A DNA stretch of 64,000 nt from Bacteroidota bacterium (GTDB lineage: Bacteria; Bacteroidota; Rhodothermia; Rhodothermales; UBA10348): positions 104,074-168,073 of the forward strand of contig JAQBZH010000002.1 of the NCBI GenBank assembly GCA_027622005.1. Direction: 5' to 3'. The notes under the pieces were generated by a model, which saw only the letters and a list, made by a program, of their open reading frames with translations, was not told the DNA's origin and ran no database searches. Every line of letters starts with the position of its first letter. The stretch's first letter is position 1. This document shows positions 53,934 through 63,399 of the stretch, in pieces. A program made the translations under genes and the position numbers.

Positions 53934-55793
53934 CTATGAATCAGCGTTCTTCGCTTTAGATTTACCAAAATGGTTCACGATTAAGTGGGCAAGGTGCGTT
54001 CCTACTTCCCGGGACAAATCATCCACAGGCGCCTCACGCACCCTTTTAACAGATCCAAAGACGCGAATGAGTTTTTTTGCGGTTTTTGGCCCTATTCCTT
54101 CGATTTCTTCCAATTCATTTTGAAGCGTGCTTTTGGTTCGTTGTTTGCGCTGAAAGGTCACTGCAAAACGGTGAGCCTCATTCCGCGTTCGCTGGAGAAG
54201 CTGTAGAGAAGCACTGTCTTTTGGGATGATTACGGATTCTGTATCACCCGGAAAAAAAACCTCTTCTAGACGTTTGGCCAAGCCCACAACGGGGAATTTA
54301 CCGTAAGCCTCGACTTCGTCAAGTGCCAGGACTGCGCTGGATAGCTGCCCCTTTCCGCCGTCAATGACAACTAAATCAGGCCACGGTCCGTTTTCTTGAA
54401 CCATTTTTGAGTATCGGCGGCCGACTACTTCGCGCATGGACTGAAAATCGTCGGAAACGCCACCGCCAACCGTTTGGACTTTAAACGTCCGATACTCCGA
54501 CTTTTTCGGGATCCCATCTACAAACACCACGCACGAAGCCACGACGTCGGTGCCTCCGAGGTGAGAAATGTCAAAACATTCAATGCGCCGTGGTAGTCTC
54601 GGAAGCGAAAGGTCGGCTTTTAATTTGGTCACGGCATGCGGGACCTTTCCTTCGTTCTTCTTTTGACGCGCCACCTTGTATTCCTCGAGCATCAACTGAG
54701 CATTTTTCTCGACGATGCCTATCAGTCCGGCTTTATCCCCACGTTGCGGGACGACAAACGTGACCTTTTTGCCTTTTTTCTCCTTCAAAAGCTCTTCGAC
54801 CGGCCCTAAATCGGCGCACGAAACCGACAGCACCACTTCGTCAGGAAAAAACGACGATTCGGTGTAATATCGTTCGACGACCATTTGCATCAGTTCCTCT
54901 TCCGGCGATTCATCGATCCGGGTCAAGTACTGCGTTCTACGACCAACGATTTTGCCGTCGCGCATTTGAAAGGTGATGCCGCAAGCTGCATTTTCCTCCC
55001 GATCCACATGCAGTGCAAATAAGTCGCGATCGGCCAAGTCCCCGGCGACGACTTTTTGCCGCTCTGAGTACTTTTCGAGTGCTTGAACCTGGTCACGAAG
55101 CTTTGCGGCTTCCTCGAATTGCATGTTTTCGGACATGCGCTTCATTTCATCCTTGAATAGCGCTACCAGCGTCGTTGTTTTACCATTCAATAGCTGCTCA
55201 ACCTGTTTGATGGTTGAAGCATAACTTTCCTTCGATTGAAGCCCCACACACGGAGCGTCGCATTTTTTTATGTGATATTGAAGGCAAACCTCGTATTTAC
55301 CGGCTCGAATCGGCTCCGGAGCGAGGTTCAAAGAACACGTGCGCAGCCGAAAAATGGATCGGATCGTATCCAACATGATTCGCATGCTGCGAACTTCCGT
55401 GTAGGGGCCAAAATATTTGGAGCCGTCTTTTCGAGGCTGCCTGGTAGGAAAAACACGAGGAAACGGCTCGTGTTTAATACAGATATAGGGATAGGTCTTA
55501 TCGTCCCGAAGGTTGATGTTATACCGGGGCCGGAGGCTTTTGATGAGGTTGTTTTCGAGGAGCAGGGCCTCAACTTCGGTGTCGGTTACAATGACTTCGA
55601 CATCCCAAATTTTGGAGACTAAAATTTTAAGGCGGCCTTCCCGATTTCGACTGTCGTGGAAATAGGAGTTAACCCGGGCTTTGAGGTTTTTAGCTTTTCC
55701 AACATAGAGCACTTTTCCGTCTTCATCTTTGTGCTGATACACTCCGGGCTGAGTGGTTAAACGAGCCAATTTTTCAGCTAATTCCGAATGCAT
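53934..55793 (-). CDS. uvrC: Excinuclease ABC subunit C
   Basis: The 619-residue protein has all UvrC parts: an N-terminal GIY-YIG nuclease (QPGVYQHKDEDGKVLYVGKA, about 15-95), a UVR domain binding UvrB (MQFEEAAKLRDQVQALEKY, about 205-240), and the C-terminal RNase-H-like nuclease (IECFDISHLGGTDVVAS and PDLVVIDGGKGQL). A tandem helix-hairpin-helix follows (IEGIGPKTAKKLIRVFGSV). It makes both incisions around bulky DNA lesions in nucleotide excision repair. Length is normal. Confidence 0.97.
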   Translation of the reverse strand: MHSELAEKLARLTTQPGVYQHKDEDGKVLYVGKAKNLKARVNSYFHDSRNREGRLKILVSKIWDVEVIVTDTEVEALLLENNLIKSLRPRYNINLRDDKTYPYICIKHEPFPRVFPTRQPRKDGSKYFGPYTEVRSMRIMLDTIRSIFRLRTCSLNLAPEPIRAGKYEVCLQYHIKKCDAPCVGLQSKESYASTIKQVEQLLNGKTTTLVALFKDEMKRMSENMQFEEAAKLRDQVQALEKYSERQKVVAGDLADRDLFALHVDREENAACGITFQMRDGKIVGRRTQYLTRIDESPEEELMQMVVERYYTESSFFPDEVVLSVSCADLGPVEELLKEKKGKKVTFVVPQRGDKAGLIGIVEKNAQLMLEEYKVARQKKNEGKVPHAVTKLKADLSLPRLPRRIECFDISHLGGTDVVASCVVFVDGIPKKSEYRTFKVQTVGGGVSDDFQSMREVVGRRYSKMVQENGPWPDLVVIDGGKGQLSSAVLALDEVEAYGKFPVVGLAKRLEEVFFPGDTESVIIPKDSASLQLLQRTRNEAHRFAVTFQRKQRTKSTLQNELEEIEGIGPKTAKKLIRVFGSVKRVREAPVDDLSREVGTHLAHLIVNHFGKSKAKNADS

Positions 55794-55987
55794 GAGTGCG
55801 AGTTTAGATGTAGACTTGAAGTTCGATTAACCCTTCGACCGATTGAAGGTTCAGGAGCAACTGACCCACTTTGATCGGTAATCTTCTCGACCCAACACGG
55901 ACTATTGTTCGCCACGATCATGTCGGCCTGTTTGCCCTCAAATAGGGGTTTGATAACTACCAGAAAAGCATAACGCCGTTCAAACGA

Positions 55988-57652
55988 TCAATAGGCTTTG
56001 GTATGAACGCCTTTGACTGCCCGACCCGACGGGTCAGCAGAGCCGGCGAAGGATGCGTCCCATGCTAATGCTTCCGGCGTACTACAAGCCACCGACTTGC
56101 CACTAGGCACACACCTTGCCGCCGATTCCGAAGGGAAATGTTCTTCGAACATCGACCGGTAGAAATATCCCTCTTTGGTGTCAGGAGGATTAACGGGAAA
56201 TCGAAACGAAGCCCGGCTCATTTCCGCATCCGACACACGCACGGCAGCGTGCTCTTTGAGCTGATCAATCCATCCATATCCCACACCGTCAGAGAATTGC
56301 TCTTTCTGTCGTTTGACAATGACTTCCGGCAGCATATCTGCAAAAGCATCCCTCAAAATCTGTTTTTCCAATTTGCCCGGTTGAATCATTTTAGCACTGG
56401 GGCTCAGCGTCATGGCCGTTTCCAAAAACTCCAGATCCAAAAACGGAACGCGGGCTTCGATTCCCCAAGCGGCCATACTTTTATTAGCACGGGCGCAGTC
56501 AAACAGGTGCAAGCGTTCAATCTTGCGGACCGTTTCTTCGTGAAACTCGCGGGCGTTGGGAGCCTTGTGGAAGTATAAATATCCTCCAAATATCTCATCG
56601 GCGCCCTCGCCGGAGAGCACCATCTTGATTCCCATCGCTTTAATTTTGCGAGCCATTAGGTACATCGGGGTGGAAGCCCGAATGGTCGTGACATCATAGG
56701 TTTCAATATGATAGATCACGTCCCTGAGTGCATCGAGGCCTTCTTGAACGGTAAACGTGAGTCCATGGTGCACGCTCCCGATGTGGCTCGCGACTTTTTT
56801 GGCGGCCTCCAAATCTGGGCTTCCTTCGAGCCCGATTGCAAATGAATGAATGCGGGGCCACCAAGCTGGCGATGAATCATCGTCTTCAATACGATTCGCC
56901 GCATACGTGCAGGCCAACGCTGCAATGATGGAGGAATCGAGCCCCCCCGAGAGCAGCACTCCGTATGGAACATCACTCATCAGTTGCCGATGAACGGCGT
57001 CTGACAGGGCTTTTCGGACTATTTGAGGGTCTTCCGGACCATTAGACACAGCGTCAAATGAAGCCCATTTTCGGTCAAAATAGGAAGCGGTTTGCGACCC
57101 GTTGGTACTGTCGAGCACATGTCCGGGGGGAAATGGAAATACTTTTGGGCAATCCGATTCCAATGCTTTGAGTTCAGACGCGAAATAGACGTTTCCTTTG
57201 GAATCGTAACCCGAATAAAGCGGGATGACGCCAATAGGGTCCCGCGCGACAAAATATTGCTTTTGAACGGTGTCCCAGAGAACAAACGCAAATATGCCGT
57301 TCAAATGCCGAACACAGTCTAAACCATACTTGATGAACAAAGGGATGATGACTTCGCAGTCAGACTCGGTCTGGAAGGCGTAATCAGCCAAGTCAGAACG
57401 CAGTTTTCGGTGATTGTAAATCTCGCCGTTTACGGCCAAAACATAACGTCCATCAGGACTCACGAGCGGTTGAGAACCGTGGGTAAGGTCAACAATCGAG
57501 AGTCTTTCGTGGGCTAAAATGGCCGCATCATCACTAAAAATGCCGGACCAATCGGGGCCACGGTGTCGCTGCCTTTTGCTCAATTCCAAAGCCCTTTCAC
57601 GCAGCGTGGAACGGGGTCCTATAGGACCAAAAATGCCAAGAATAGAGCACAT
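55988..57652 (-). CDS. asnB: Asparagine synthase (glutamine-hydrolysing)
   Basis: The 554-residue protein starts MCSILGIFG, so Cys2 becomes the N-terminal glutaminase nucleophile. The glutaminase domain (RHRGPDWSG, HERLSIVDL, VNGEIYNHR) is followed by the synthetase domain with the PP-loop LLSGGLDSSIIA and SGEGADEIFGGY. It makes asparagine from aspartate, glutamine and ATP. The length and C-terminal region match class AsnB of E. coli type. It is divergent from the ilv leader region. Confidence 0.95.
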   Translation of the reverse strand: MCSILGIFGPIGPRSTLRERALELSKRQRHRGPDWSGIFSDDAAILAHERLSIVDLTHGSQPLVSPDGRYVLAVNGEIYNHRKLRSDLADYAFQTESDCEVIIPLFIKYGLDCVRHLNGIFAFVLWDTVQKQYFVARDPIGVIPLYSGYDSKGNVYFASELKALESDCPKVFPFPPGHVLDSTNGSQTASYFDRKWASFDAVSNGPEDPQIVRKALSDAVHRQLMSDVPYGVLLSGGLDSSIIAALACTYAANRIEDDDSSPAWWPRIHSFAIGLEGSPDLEAAKKVASHIGSVHHGLTFTVQEGLDALRDVIYHIETYDVTTIRASTPMYLMARKIKAMGIKMVLSGEGADEIFGGYLYFHKAPNAREFHEETVRKIERLHLFDCARANKSMAAWGIEARVPFLDLEFLETAMTLSPSAKMIQPGKLEKQILRDAFADMLPEVIVKRQKEQFSDGVGYGWIDQLKEHAAVRVSDAEMSRASFRFPVNPPDTKEGYFYRSMFEEHFPSESAARCVPSGKSVACSTPEALAWDASFAGSADPSGRAVKGVHTKAY

Positions 57653-57824
57653 ATATTTGGAAAAATCTTTGTTGGATCGCCCAGAAAATTTAAAATGCCT
57701 TACAAAATAGCCCTGAAAACGAAGGATTTAGCGCCAACGTTAAAAATTGTTAATCGCGTTGGATACCTTATATATGCCAAAATCGATTTGGTAGCGCTTC
57801 CAGAATCTTCACACAACAAAAAGG

Positions 57825-57854
57825 TTGACTTATGCCTCAAAACAAGCGTAAAAT
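57825..57854 (+). promoter_or_regulatory. Sigma70-like promoter of the ilv leader and operon
   Basis: TTGACT (57825-57830) and TAAAAT (57849-57854) are separated by 18 bases, each matching five of six consensus positions. This predicts transcription start near 57861, about 20 bases before the first possible leader start codon. A weaker alternative (TTGTTA 57747-57752, TATATA 57769-57774) lies upstream. Confidence 0.5.
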
Positions 57855-57880
57855 GGCACCAGATCAACAAAAACCCGCCA

Positions 57881-58081
57881 ATGCGGGAAAACATGTCTTT
57901 GACGTCGAAATCTATTACGCCATTTGAAGCCCACCGACTCGGCCTATTGCCTGTGTCGGGACGATCGGTTGCTCCGGCTATTTCGACTTCTTCTTTATTG
58001 ATTGACGTTCTCGTGACACTTCCTGCGCTCGGCGTGGTCGTGCTCGTGATTACCATTATTCTCAGCATTCTAACAAGCTGA
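57881..58081 (+). CDS. Putative branched-chain amino acid leader peptide of the ilv operon
   Basis: A 66-codon frame (or 62 codons from the ATG at 57893) ends at a TGA 71 bases before ilvD. Of its last 30 codons, 19 are Leu (8), Val (6) or Ile (5), exactly the end products of the operon it precedes. The composition resembles attenuator peptides such as E. coli IlvL, though longer. The start of the Leu/Ile/Val run coincides with arm 1 of the mutually exclusive RNA stems. The alternative is a small membrane protein, since the same residues could form one helix. The frame stays open upstream, but that part lies before the predicted transcription start. Confidence 0.6.
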   Translation: MRENMSLTSKSITPFEAHRLGLLPVSGRSVAPAISTSSLLIDVLVTLPALGVVVLVITIILSILTS

Positions 58082-58138
58082 ACTAACGTCAATCCTATTC
58101 GCTGAAGAGCATATCAAAATGGGGTTGACACCACCCCA
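58000..58138 (+). promoter_or_regulatory. Candidate ilv attenuator with three mutually exclusive RNA stems
   Basis: Arm 1 (58000-58009, GATTGACGTT) is perfectly complementary to arm 2 (58085-58094). Arm 2 extended (58088-58099) pairs over 12 positions, two of them G.U, with arm 3 (58118-58129). Arm 3 can also form a small hairpin with arm 4: TGGGGT (58120-58125) with ACCCCA (58133-58138). Ribosome stalling on the leader's Leu/Ile/Val codons would cover arm 1 and favour 2:3. Reading to the stop codon would cover arm 2 and favour 3:4. There is no U-tract; 3:4 ends 14 bases before the ilvD ATG, so it may block ribosome entry. Confidence 0.55.
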
Positions 58139-58152
58139 AAAAGATACGCTTC

Positions 58153-59868
58153 ATGGCCAAACGTCTAAGTGATACGATAAAAAAAGGATACACCCGGGCT
58201 CCTCATCGGAGTTTGTTGCGTGCTACTGGGGCAATCCTTGACGATTCCGATTTTGAAAAGCCGTTTGTGGGCGTGTGCAACTCGTACATAGACCTGATTC
58301 CCGGTCACGTGCACTTGCAGGAGTTTGGGAAAGTGATCAAAGCAGGCATCCGTGAAGCCGGCGGCGTTCCCTTTGAATTTAATACCATTGGTGTAGATGA
58401 TGGTATCGCGATGGGACACTTGGGGATGCGGTTTTCGCTCCCGTCCCGCGAATTGATTGCTGATTGTGTCGAAACCGTGGTTCGCGCACACTGCCTAGAC
58501 GCGATTATCTGTATTCCCAACTGCGATAAGATCGTCCCAGGCATGCTCATGGGGGCGCTCCGGTGCAACATTCCCACCATTTTTATTTCCGGCGGACCAA
58601 TGAAAGCCGGTCAGCTCGACGACGGTACCAAAATTGATCTAGTATCCGTGTTCGAAGGGGTTGGACGGTTTCAAAAGGGTGATATCGATGAAAAACAGCT
58701 GGCTGCTTTAGAACAACATGCTTGTCCGACCTGTGGATCTTGCAGCGGGATGTTTACCGCCAATTCCATGAATTGCATCATGGAAGCTCTGGGTCTTGCG
58801 CTTCCCGGAAACGGATCGATTTTGGCCGTTGATCCCCGCCGTTTAGTGCTAGCCAAATTAGCAGCCAAACGGGTTGTTGAATTGGTAGATGAGGATCTCA
58901 AACCCCGGGACATTTTCACCGATGCAGCTCTCGACGATGGTTTCGCCCTAGATATGGCCATGGGGGGGTCGACAAACACGGTTTTGCATATGCTGGCCGC
59001 TGCGTCGGAAGCCGGCCTGAATTACGATTTAGACCGAATCAATGCTATTTCGGCCAGGGTGCCCTATATCTGCAAAGTTTCTCCAGCCACTCCCGACGTA
59101 CATATGGAAGACGTCGAAAACGCAGGAGGCATCTACGCGATACTAGCGGAGTTGGATCGGGCGGGTCTTCTGAACTCAAACCGCCCTACGGTTTCCGGAA
59201 AGACATTGAAAGAGTGCTTGGAAGGCGCAGTTAATCTCCGGCCAGATGTGATTCGGTCCGTTGACGATCCATTCAAAAAAACTGGGGGATTGGCGGTTCT
59301 TTTTGGTAATCTCGCTCCTGATGGTTGTGTGGTTAAAACAGGCGCCGTTTCCGAGGACATGCAAACGTTTTCGGGACCTGCTCGCATTTTTGAGAGCCAG
59401 GACGCCGCAACAGAAGGCATTTTATCCGGTTGCGTGCAGGATGGAGAGGTTTTGGTTATCCGGTACGAGGGGCCGAAAGGAGGCCCTGGTATGCCCGAAA
59501 TGTTGCAGCCGACATCTGCGCTAGCCGGCATGCGCCTCGACAAAAAGGTGGCCATGATCACCGATGGTCGGTTTTCGGGGGGTACCCGGGGACTATCTAT
59601 TGGGCACTGTTCGCCTGAAGCGGCCGCCCGGGGTCCGATTGCAGCTGTGGAGCCCGGCGATATCATTACCATCGACCTCCCCAATTCCAGCATCACCCTA
59701 GATATTTCCGACCAGGAATTGGTTTTTCGCCTTTCCCAACTTCCTGAATTCGAAAGCAAAGTCAAAGGAGGATATCTCGAACGATATGCCTTCATGGTTT
59801 CGAGCGCTTCGACCGGAGCGGTTTTAAGACTCCCTGAATCATCCACATTGGCCACCGTTTCGGCATAA
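58153..59868 (+). CDS. ilvD: Dihydroxy-acid dehydratase
   Basis: The 571-residue protein has the family's cluster cysteines and substrate motifs: a Cys in [44 protein letters not shown] and [16 protein letters not shown], with [14 protein letters not shown] late. It dehydrates the dihydroxy acids from IlvC to the 2-keto acids of valine and isoleucine, using an iron-sulfur cluster and magnesium. It is the first structural gene of the operon and has no evident Shine-Dalgarno sequence. The regulatory hairpin lies directly upstream. ilvB follows after 23 bases. Confidence 0.97.
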   Translation: MAKRLSDTIKKGYTRAPHRSLLRATGAILDDSDFEKPFVGVCNSYIDLIPGHVHLQEFGKVIKAGIREAGGVPFEFNTIGVDDGIAMGHLGMRFSLPSRELIADCVETVVRAHCLDAIICIPNCDKIVPGMLMGALRCNIPTIFISGGPMKAGQLDDGTKIDLVSVFEGVGRFQKGDIDEKQLAALEQHACPTCGSCSGMFTANSMNCIMEALGLALPGNGSILAVDPRRLVLAKLAAKRVVELVDEDLKPRDIFTDAALDDGFALDMAMGGSTNTVLHMLAAASEAGLNYDLDRINAISARVPYICKVSPATPDVHMEDVENAGGIYAILAELDRAGLLNSNRPTVSGKTLKECLEGAVNLRPDVIRSVDDPFKKTGGLAVLFGNLAPDGCVVKTGAVSEDMQTFSGPARIFESQDAATEGILSGCVQDGEVLVIRYEGPKGGPGMPEMLQPTSALAGMRLDKKVAMITDGRFSGGTRGLSIGHCSPEAAARGPIAAVEPGDIITIDLPNSSITLDISDQELVFRLSQLPEFESKVKGGYLERYAFMVSSASTGAVLRLPESSTLATVSA

Positions 59869-59891
59869 CAAACTTACTTTTATCCAAAGAG

Positions 59892-61691
59892 ATGACTACA
59901 ACATCAACCCTAGTTGAACGCCCTACCGATCTTAGAAAGACCCAAAAGTCTTCGGAAGCTGCTTACCAGAAGGACGCTCGGATTGGAGGCGGTCTGATGA
60001 CTGGCGCTGAGATTTTTATTCGATCGCTCGAAGCGGAAGGAGTAGAAATCGTCTTTGGCTATCCCGGAGGGGCCGTGATCGGGATTTATGACACTATGCA
60101 CCGCCTCAATCCAACGTTTAAACACGTATTGGTGCGTCACGAGCAAGGTGGAACGCATGCTGCGGAAGGGTATGCTAAATCCACTGGAAAGGTGGGAACG
60201 GTCTTGGTGACATCGGGCCCGGGGGCCACGAACTGTGTAACTGGAATTGCAGATGCCTACATGGACTCCATTCCATTGGTGGTTTTCACGGGTCAAGTTC
60301 CTACTAAGCTCATCGGAAACGACGCATTTCAAGAGTGTGATATGATCGGTGTTACGCGGAGTATTACCAAACACAGTTTCTTGGTTCGCGACGTCCGGGA
60401 TTTGGCTTCAACCATCAAAAAAGCGTACTACATCGCTGGAACGGGACGCCCGGGCCCGGTTGTGGTAGACCTTCCGAAAGACATGTTGATGGCATCCGCG
60501 CCATTTCATTACCCGACATCCGTTTCTATTCGGGGTTACTCGTTTGTTCAAAAGGGCAATGCTCAACAGATCAAATTGGCGGCTGAAATGATCCAAGAGT
60601 CCAAAAAGCCCTTGTTTTATGTCGGGGGTGGGACCATTATTTCGGGGGCGGCTGAGGTTTTGACACGTATTGCCCGCTATACGAATATCCCCGTTACGAC
60701 GACCCTCCACGGTCTTGGCTCATTTCCAGAAAACGATCCGTTGTCCGTCGGGATGCTTGGTATGCATGGAACGTGGTTTGCAAACAAAGCTGTCCAAAAC
60801 ACCGATCTATTGATAGCGGTTGGCGCCCGATTTGATGACCGGGTCACCGGCAAGATTGAAGCGTGGGCACCACATGCTAAAATCATCCACATGGACATTG
60901 ACCCGGCATGTATTTCGAAAAACGTGCCAGCAAACTGTCCCATTTTGGGCGATGTCAAGCTCGTCCTCGAGCAACTGGAGCCGCTCGTTGAGCCTAAAGA
61001 CACGACGGATTGGATGGTACAAATTGAAAAGTGGAGAACCGAATGCCCCATGGATTTCAAACGGGATGGGAAGCTCCGACCCCAGGAAATTATTCGCGCC
61101 TTGAGGGACAAAACGGGTGGACATGCCACCGTTGTGACCGATGTAGGGCAAAATCAAATGTGGGGCGCCCAGTTTTTCACCTACATCCATCCCCGGACAC
61201 ACATCACATCGGGTGGCCTCGGGACTATGGGCTTCTCGCTTCCTGCGGCCATGGGGGTTGCATTTGGTCAAAAAGGAGGTGGTTTGCCTGTTATTTCAAT
61301 CAACGGAGACGGCGGTGTCCTGATGAACATTCAGGAGCTTGGAGTAGCTGCCGCACACAAATTGCCTTTGAAGGTGGTCATTCTCAACAATTCATATTTG
61401 GGTATGGTCAGGCAGTGGCAAGAGCTCTTTCACGGAGAACGCTACAGTCACACGGACTTGTCGACTACGAACCCCGACTTTGTTCGGCTTGCTGAGGCTT
61501 TCGGATGCGTCGGTTTACGATGTGAACGGCCTGAAGATATTCAAGCAACGATAGACGCCGCATGGGAGGTCCACGATCGACCCGTCGTCATGGAATTTAA
61601 AGTCATTATGGAAGAAAAAGTGTTTCCGATGGTGCCATCCGGCGCTACCACAGACGAAATGATCACGGCATCCGAAGAAGACATCAATTAA
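59892..61691 (+). CDS. ilvB: Acetolactate synthase, large (catalytic) subunit
   Basis: The 599-residue protein has the thiamine-diphosphate enzyme domains: an N-terminal domain with GYPGGAVIGIYD, the catalytic glutamate in LVRHEQGG and TSGPGATN; a central FAD-type domain; and the C-terminal cofactor motif NGDGGVLMNIQEL with NNSYLGMVRQWQELF. It condenses pyruvate with pyruvate or 2-ketobutyrate, the first common step. A 35-residue polar extension precedes the usual MTGAEIFIRSLE start, so the alternative ATG at 59997 is possible. ilvN starts one base after the stop. Confidence 0.96.
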   Translation: MTTTSTLVERPTDLRKTQKSSEAAYQKDARIGGGLMTGAEIFIRSLEAEGVEIVFGYPGGAVIGIYDTMHRLNPTFKHVLVRHEQGGTHAAEGYAKSTGKVGTVLVTSGPGATNCVTGIADAYMDSIPLVVFTGQVPTKLIGNDAFQECDMIGVTRSITKHSFLVRDVRDLASTIKKAYYIAGTGRPGPVVVDLPKDMLMASAPFHYPTSVSIRGYSFVQKGNAQQIKLAAEMIQESKKPLFYVGGGTIISGAAEVLTRIARYTNIPVTTTLHGLGSFPENDPLSVGMLGMHGTWFANKAVQNTDLLIAVGARFDDRVTGKIEAWAPHAKIIHMDIDPACISKNVPANCPILGDVKLVLEQLEPLVEPKDTTDWMVQIEKWRTECPMDFKRDGKLRPQEIIRALRDKTGGHATVVTDVGQNQMWGAQFFTYIHPRTHITSGGLGTMGFSLPAAMGVAFGQKGGGLPVISINGDGGVLMNIQELGVAAAHKLPLKVVILNNSYLGMVRQWQELFHGERYSHTDLSTTNPDFVRLAEAFGCVGLRCERPEDIQATIDAAWEVHDRPVVMEFKVIMEEKVFPMVPSGATTDEMITASEEDIN

Positions 61692-61692
61692 C

Positions 61693-62286
61693 ATGACAAT
61701 GCAAACCCAAACAGCGGGGATGGGCCTGACCCCCCAACAAGTTTTTAGAAAACAAGCGGCCGGAGAATCGATCCATCCGGACGGCCAAGATGTCCTCCAA
61801 CGGCATGTATTGACGGTGTTGGTCGAGAATGGCCTAGGTGCTTTGAATCGGGTGGCCAACCTGTTTTCCCAACGAGGCTTCCATCTCGAAAGTGTTTCCG
61901 TTGGCGAAGCCAAGGACCAGTCGCTTCGGCGCATGACTCTTGTTACGACGGGCAATGACCGGATGATTGGCCAGGTCCTTCGCCAACTAAACAATTTAGT
62001 GGACACGATTGAAGTTGAAGACGTCACGCATCTTGACCATATCGAACGCGAACTGTGTTTGGTACAAGTGAGATGTTCTGCGTCGGAGCGCCACGTTTTG
62101 ATCGGCGTCGTCGACATTTTCAGGGCCACTGTTGTCAACATTACGCCGGACAGCCTGACTTTTGAAGTAACCGGCCCGCCCGCCAAAGTCAACGCTTTCA
62201 TTGGCATGATGCGCGATTACGATGTTCTCGAAGTCGCTCGCAGTGGCCGAGTGGCCATGCGGAGAGAGCTTGCCTTCGAGCATTAA
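61693..62286 (+). CDS. ilvN: Acetolactate synthase, small (regulatory) subunit
   Basis: The 197-residue product has an N-terminal ACT domain (LTVLVENGLGALNRVANLFSQ, the valine-sensing region), then the second conserved domain ending AFIGMMRDYDVLEVARSGRVA. It binds IlvB, raises its activity and confers feedback inhibition by valine. About 37 residues before the ACT domain (MQTQTAGMGLTPQQ) are extra compared with the usual 160-residue subunit. It is followed by ilvC after 64 bases. Confidence 0.95.
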   Translation: MTMQTQTAGMGLTPQQVFRKQAAGESIHPDGQDVLQRHVLTVLVENGLGALNRVANLFSQRGFHLESVSVGEAKDQSLRRMTLVTTGNDRMIGQVLRQLNNLVDTIEVEDVTHLDHIERELCLVQVRCSASERHVLIGVVDIFRATVVNITPDSLTFEVTGPPAKVNAFIGMMRDYDVLEVARSGRVAMRRELAFEH

Positions 62287-62350
62287 TACCCTCATTGGCG
62301 CACCATAAGCGCAGACCTTCATTTTACAAGATCATTACAGAGTTAGAATT

Positions 62351-63382
62351 ATGAAAATGCATTACGACGCAGATCTCGGTCTCATTCAAAACAAAAAAGT
62401 AGCCGTGATTGGCTATGGCAGTCAGGGGCATGCTCATGCCCTCAACCTGCACGAGAGCGGGGTACAAGTAGTGGTGGGGCTTCGAGAAAATTCCCCTAAC
62501 CAAGCCGAAGTAAGGGCTAAAGGCCTAGAAACAATGTCTGTATCCGAAGCTGCACAATGGGCAGATGTTGTGATGATTTTAATACCAGATCAAATCCAGA
62601 AGTCGGTTTATAACGAGTCGATCGCACAGCACATGACCCCGGGTAAAGCGTTGGCGTTTGGGCACGGATTTAACATCCACTATGGACAAATTACACCGCC
62701 GCCTGGAGTAGACGTGTTTATGGTCGCCCCCAAATCTCCTGGACATTTAGTTCGCCGCACGTTTGTGGAAGGAAAAGGTGTGCCGTGCCTAGTCGCGGTT
62801 GCGCAAAACGCTACCGGAACTGCCAACGACTTAGCCCTTAGTTGGGCTAAAGGAATTGGGGGTATGCGTGCTGGAGTGATTGAGACCAATTTCAAGGACG
62901 AGACCGAGACCGACCTCTTTGGTGAGCAGGCTGTACTTTGTGGAGGCACCGAGGCGCTCGTCAAGGCAGGGTTTGAAACCTTGGTTGAAGCGGGATACGA
63001 GCCTGAATTAGCCTACTTTGAATGCCTTCACGAACTGAAATTGATAGTAGACTTATACTACGAGGGCGGTTTGGAATTGATGAACCGTTCGGTTAGCGAT
63101 ACCGCTGAGTACGGTGGATATTCGCGAGGAAGCCGGGTAATTACGGCCGAGGTCAAGAAGGAGATGAAGAAGATTTTGGGCGAAGTCCAAAGCGGAGCCT
63201 TTGCTCGGGAGTGGATTGCCGAGTGCGACGCTGGGTGGCCCAATATGTCCAAACTTCGATCTGCCTCCCACAACCATCCCATGGAAACGATTGGCAAACA
63301 ACTTCGGAATATGATGTCCTGGATTCGAAAAGAGGCCCCCTCGAAAGAAGTGAAGGAAAAAGGGACGTCAGTTTCGGCCTAA
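62351..63382 (+). CDS. ilvC: Ketol-acid reductoisomerase (class I)
   Basis: The 343-residue protein is a normal-length class I enzyme: a Rossmann domain with [17 protein letters not shown] and the cofactor-phosphate loop GLRENSPNQ, then the knotted helical domain with [14 protein letters not shown] and [13 protein letters not shown] supplying the magnesium ligands. It isomerises and reduces acetolactate to the dihydroxy acid used by IlvD. The loop's Arg and Ser suggest NADPH preference. Confidence 0.97.
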   Translation: MKMHYDADLGLIQNKKVAVIGYGSQGHAHALNLHESGVQVVVGLRENSPNQAEVRAKGLETMSVSEAAQWADVVMILIPDQIQKSVYNESIAQHMTPGKALAFGHGFNIHYGQITPPPGVDVFMVAPKSPGHLVRRTFVEGKGVPCLVAVAQNATGTANDLALSWAKGIGGMRAGVIETNFKDETETDLFGEQAVLCGGTEALVKAGFETLVEAGYEPELAYFECLHELKLIVDLYYEGGLELMNRSVSDTAEYGGYSRGSRVITAEVKKEMKKILGEVQSGAFAREWIAECDAGWPNMSKLRSASHNHPMETIGKQLRNMMSWIRKEAPSKEVKEKGTSVSA

Positions 63383-63399
63383 AGCGAATTAGAAAAAGA

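Noticed and set aside
57695..57880. Longer version of the leader peptide starting upstream
   Set aside because: The frame is open, but this part precedes the predicted transcription start and is polar without family resemblance; the Leu/Ile/Val run lies wholly in the shorter frame.
57700..58092. 130-codon minus-strand frame opposite the ilv leader
   Set aside because: No recognisable domain, and it would be antisense to a region with a promoter, a Leu/Ile/Val-rich frame and paired arms on the plus strand.
58120..58152. Intrinsic terminator before ilvD
   Set aside because: The hairpin 58120-58138 has only six base pairs and is followed by AAAAAG instead of a U-tract, so ordinary termination is not supported.
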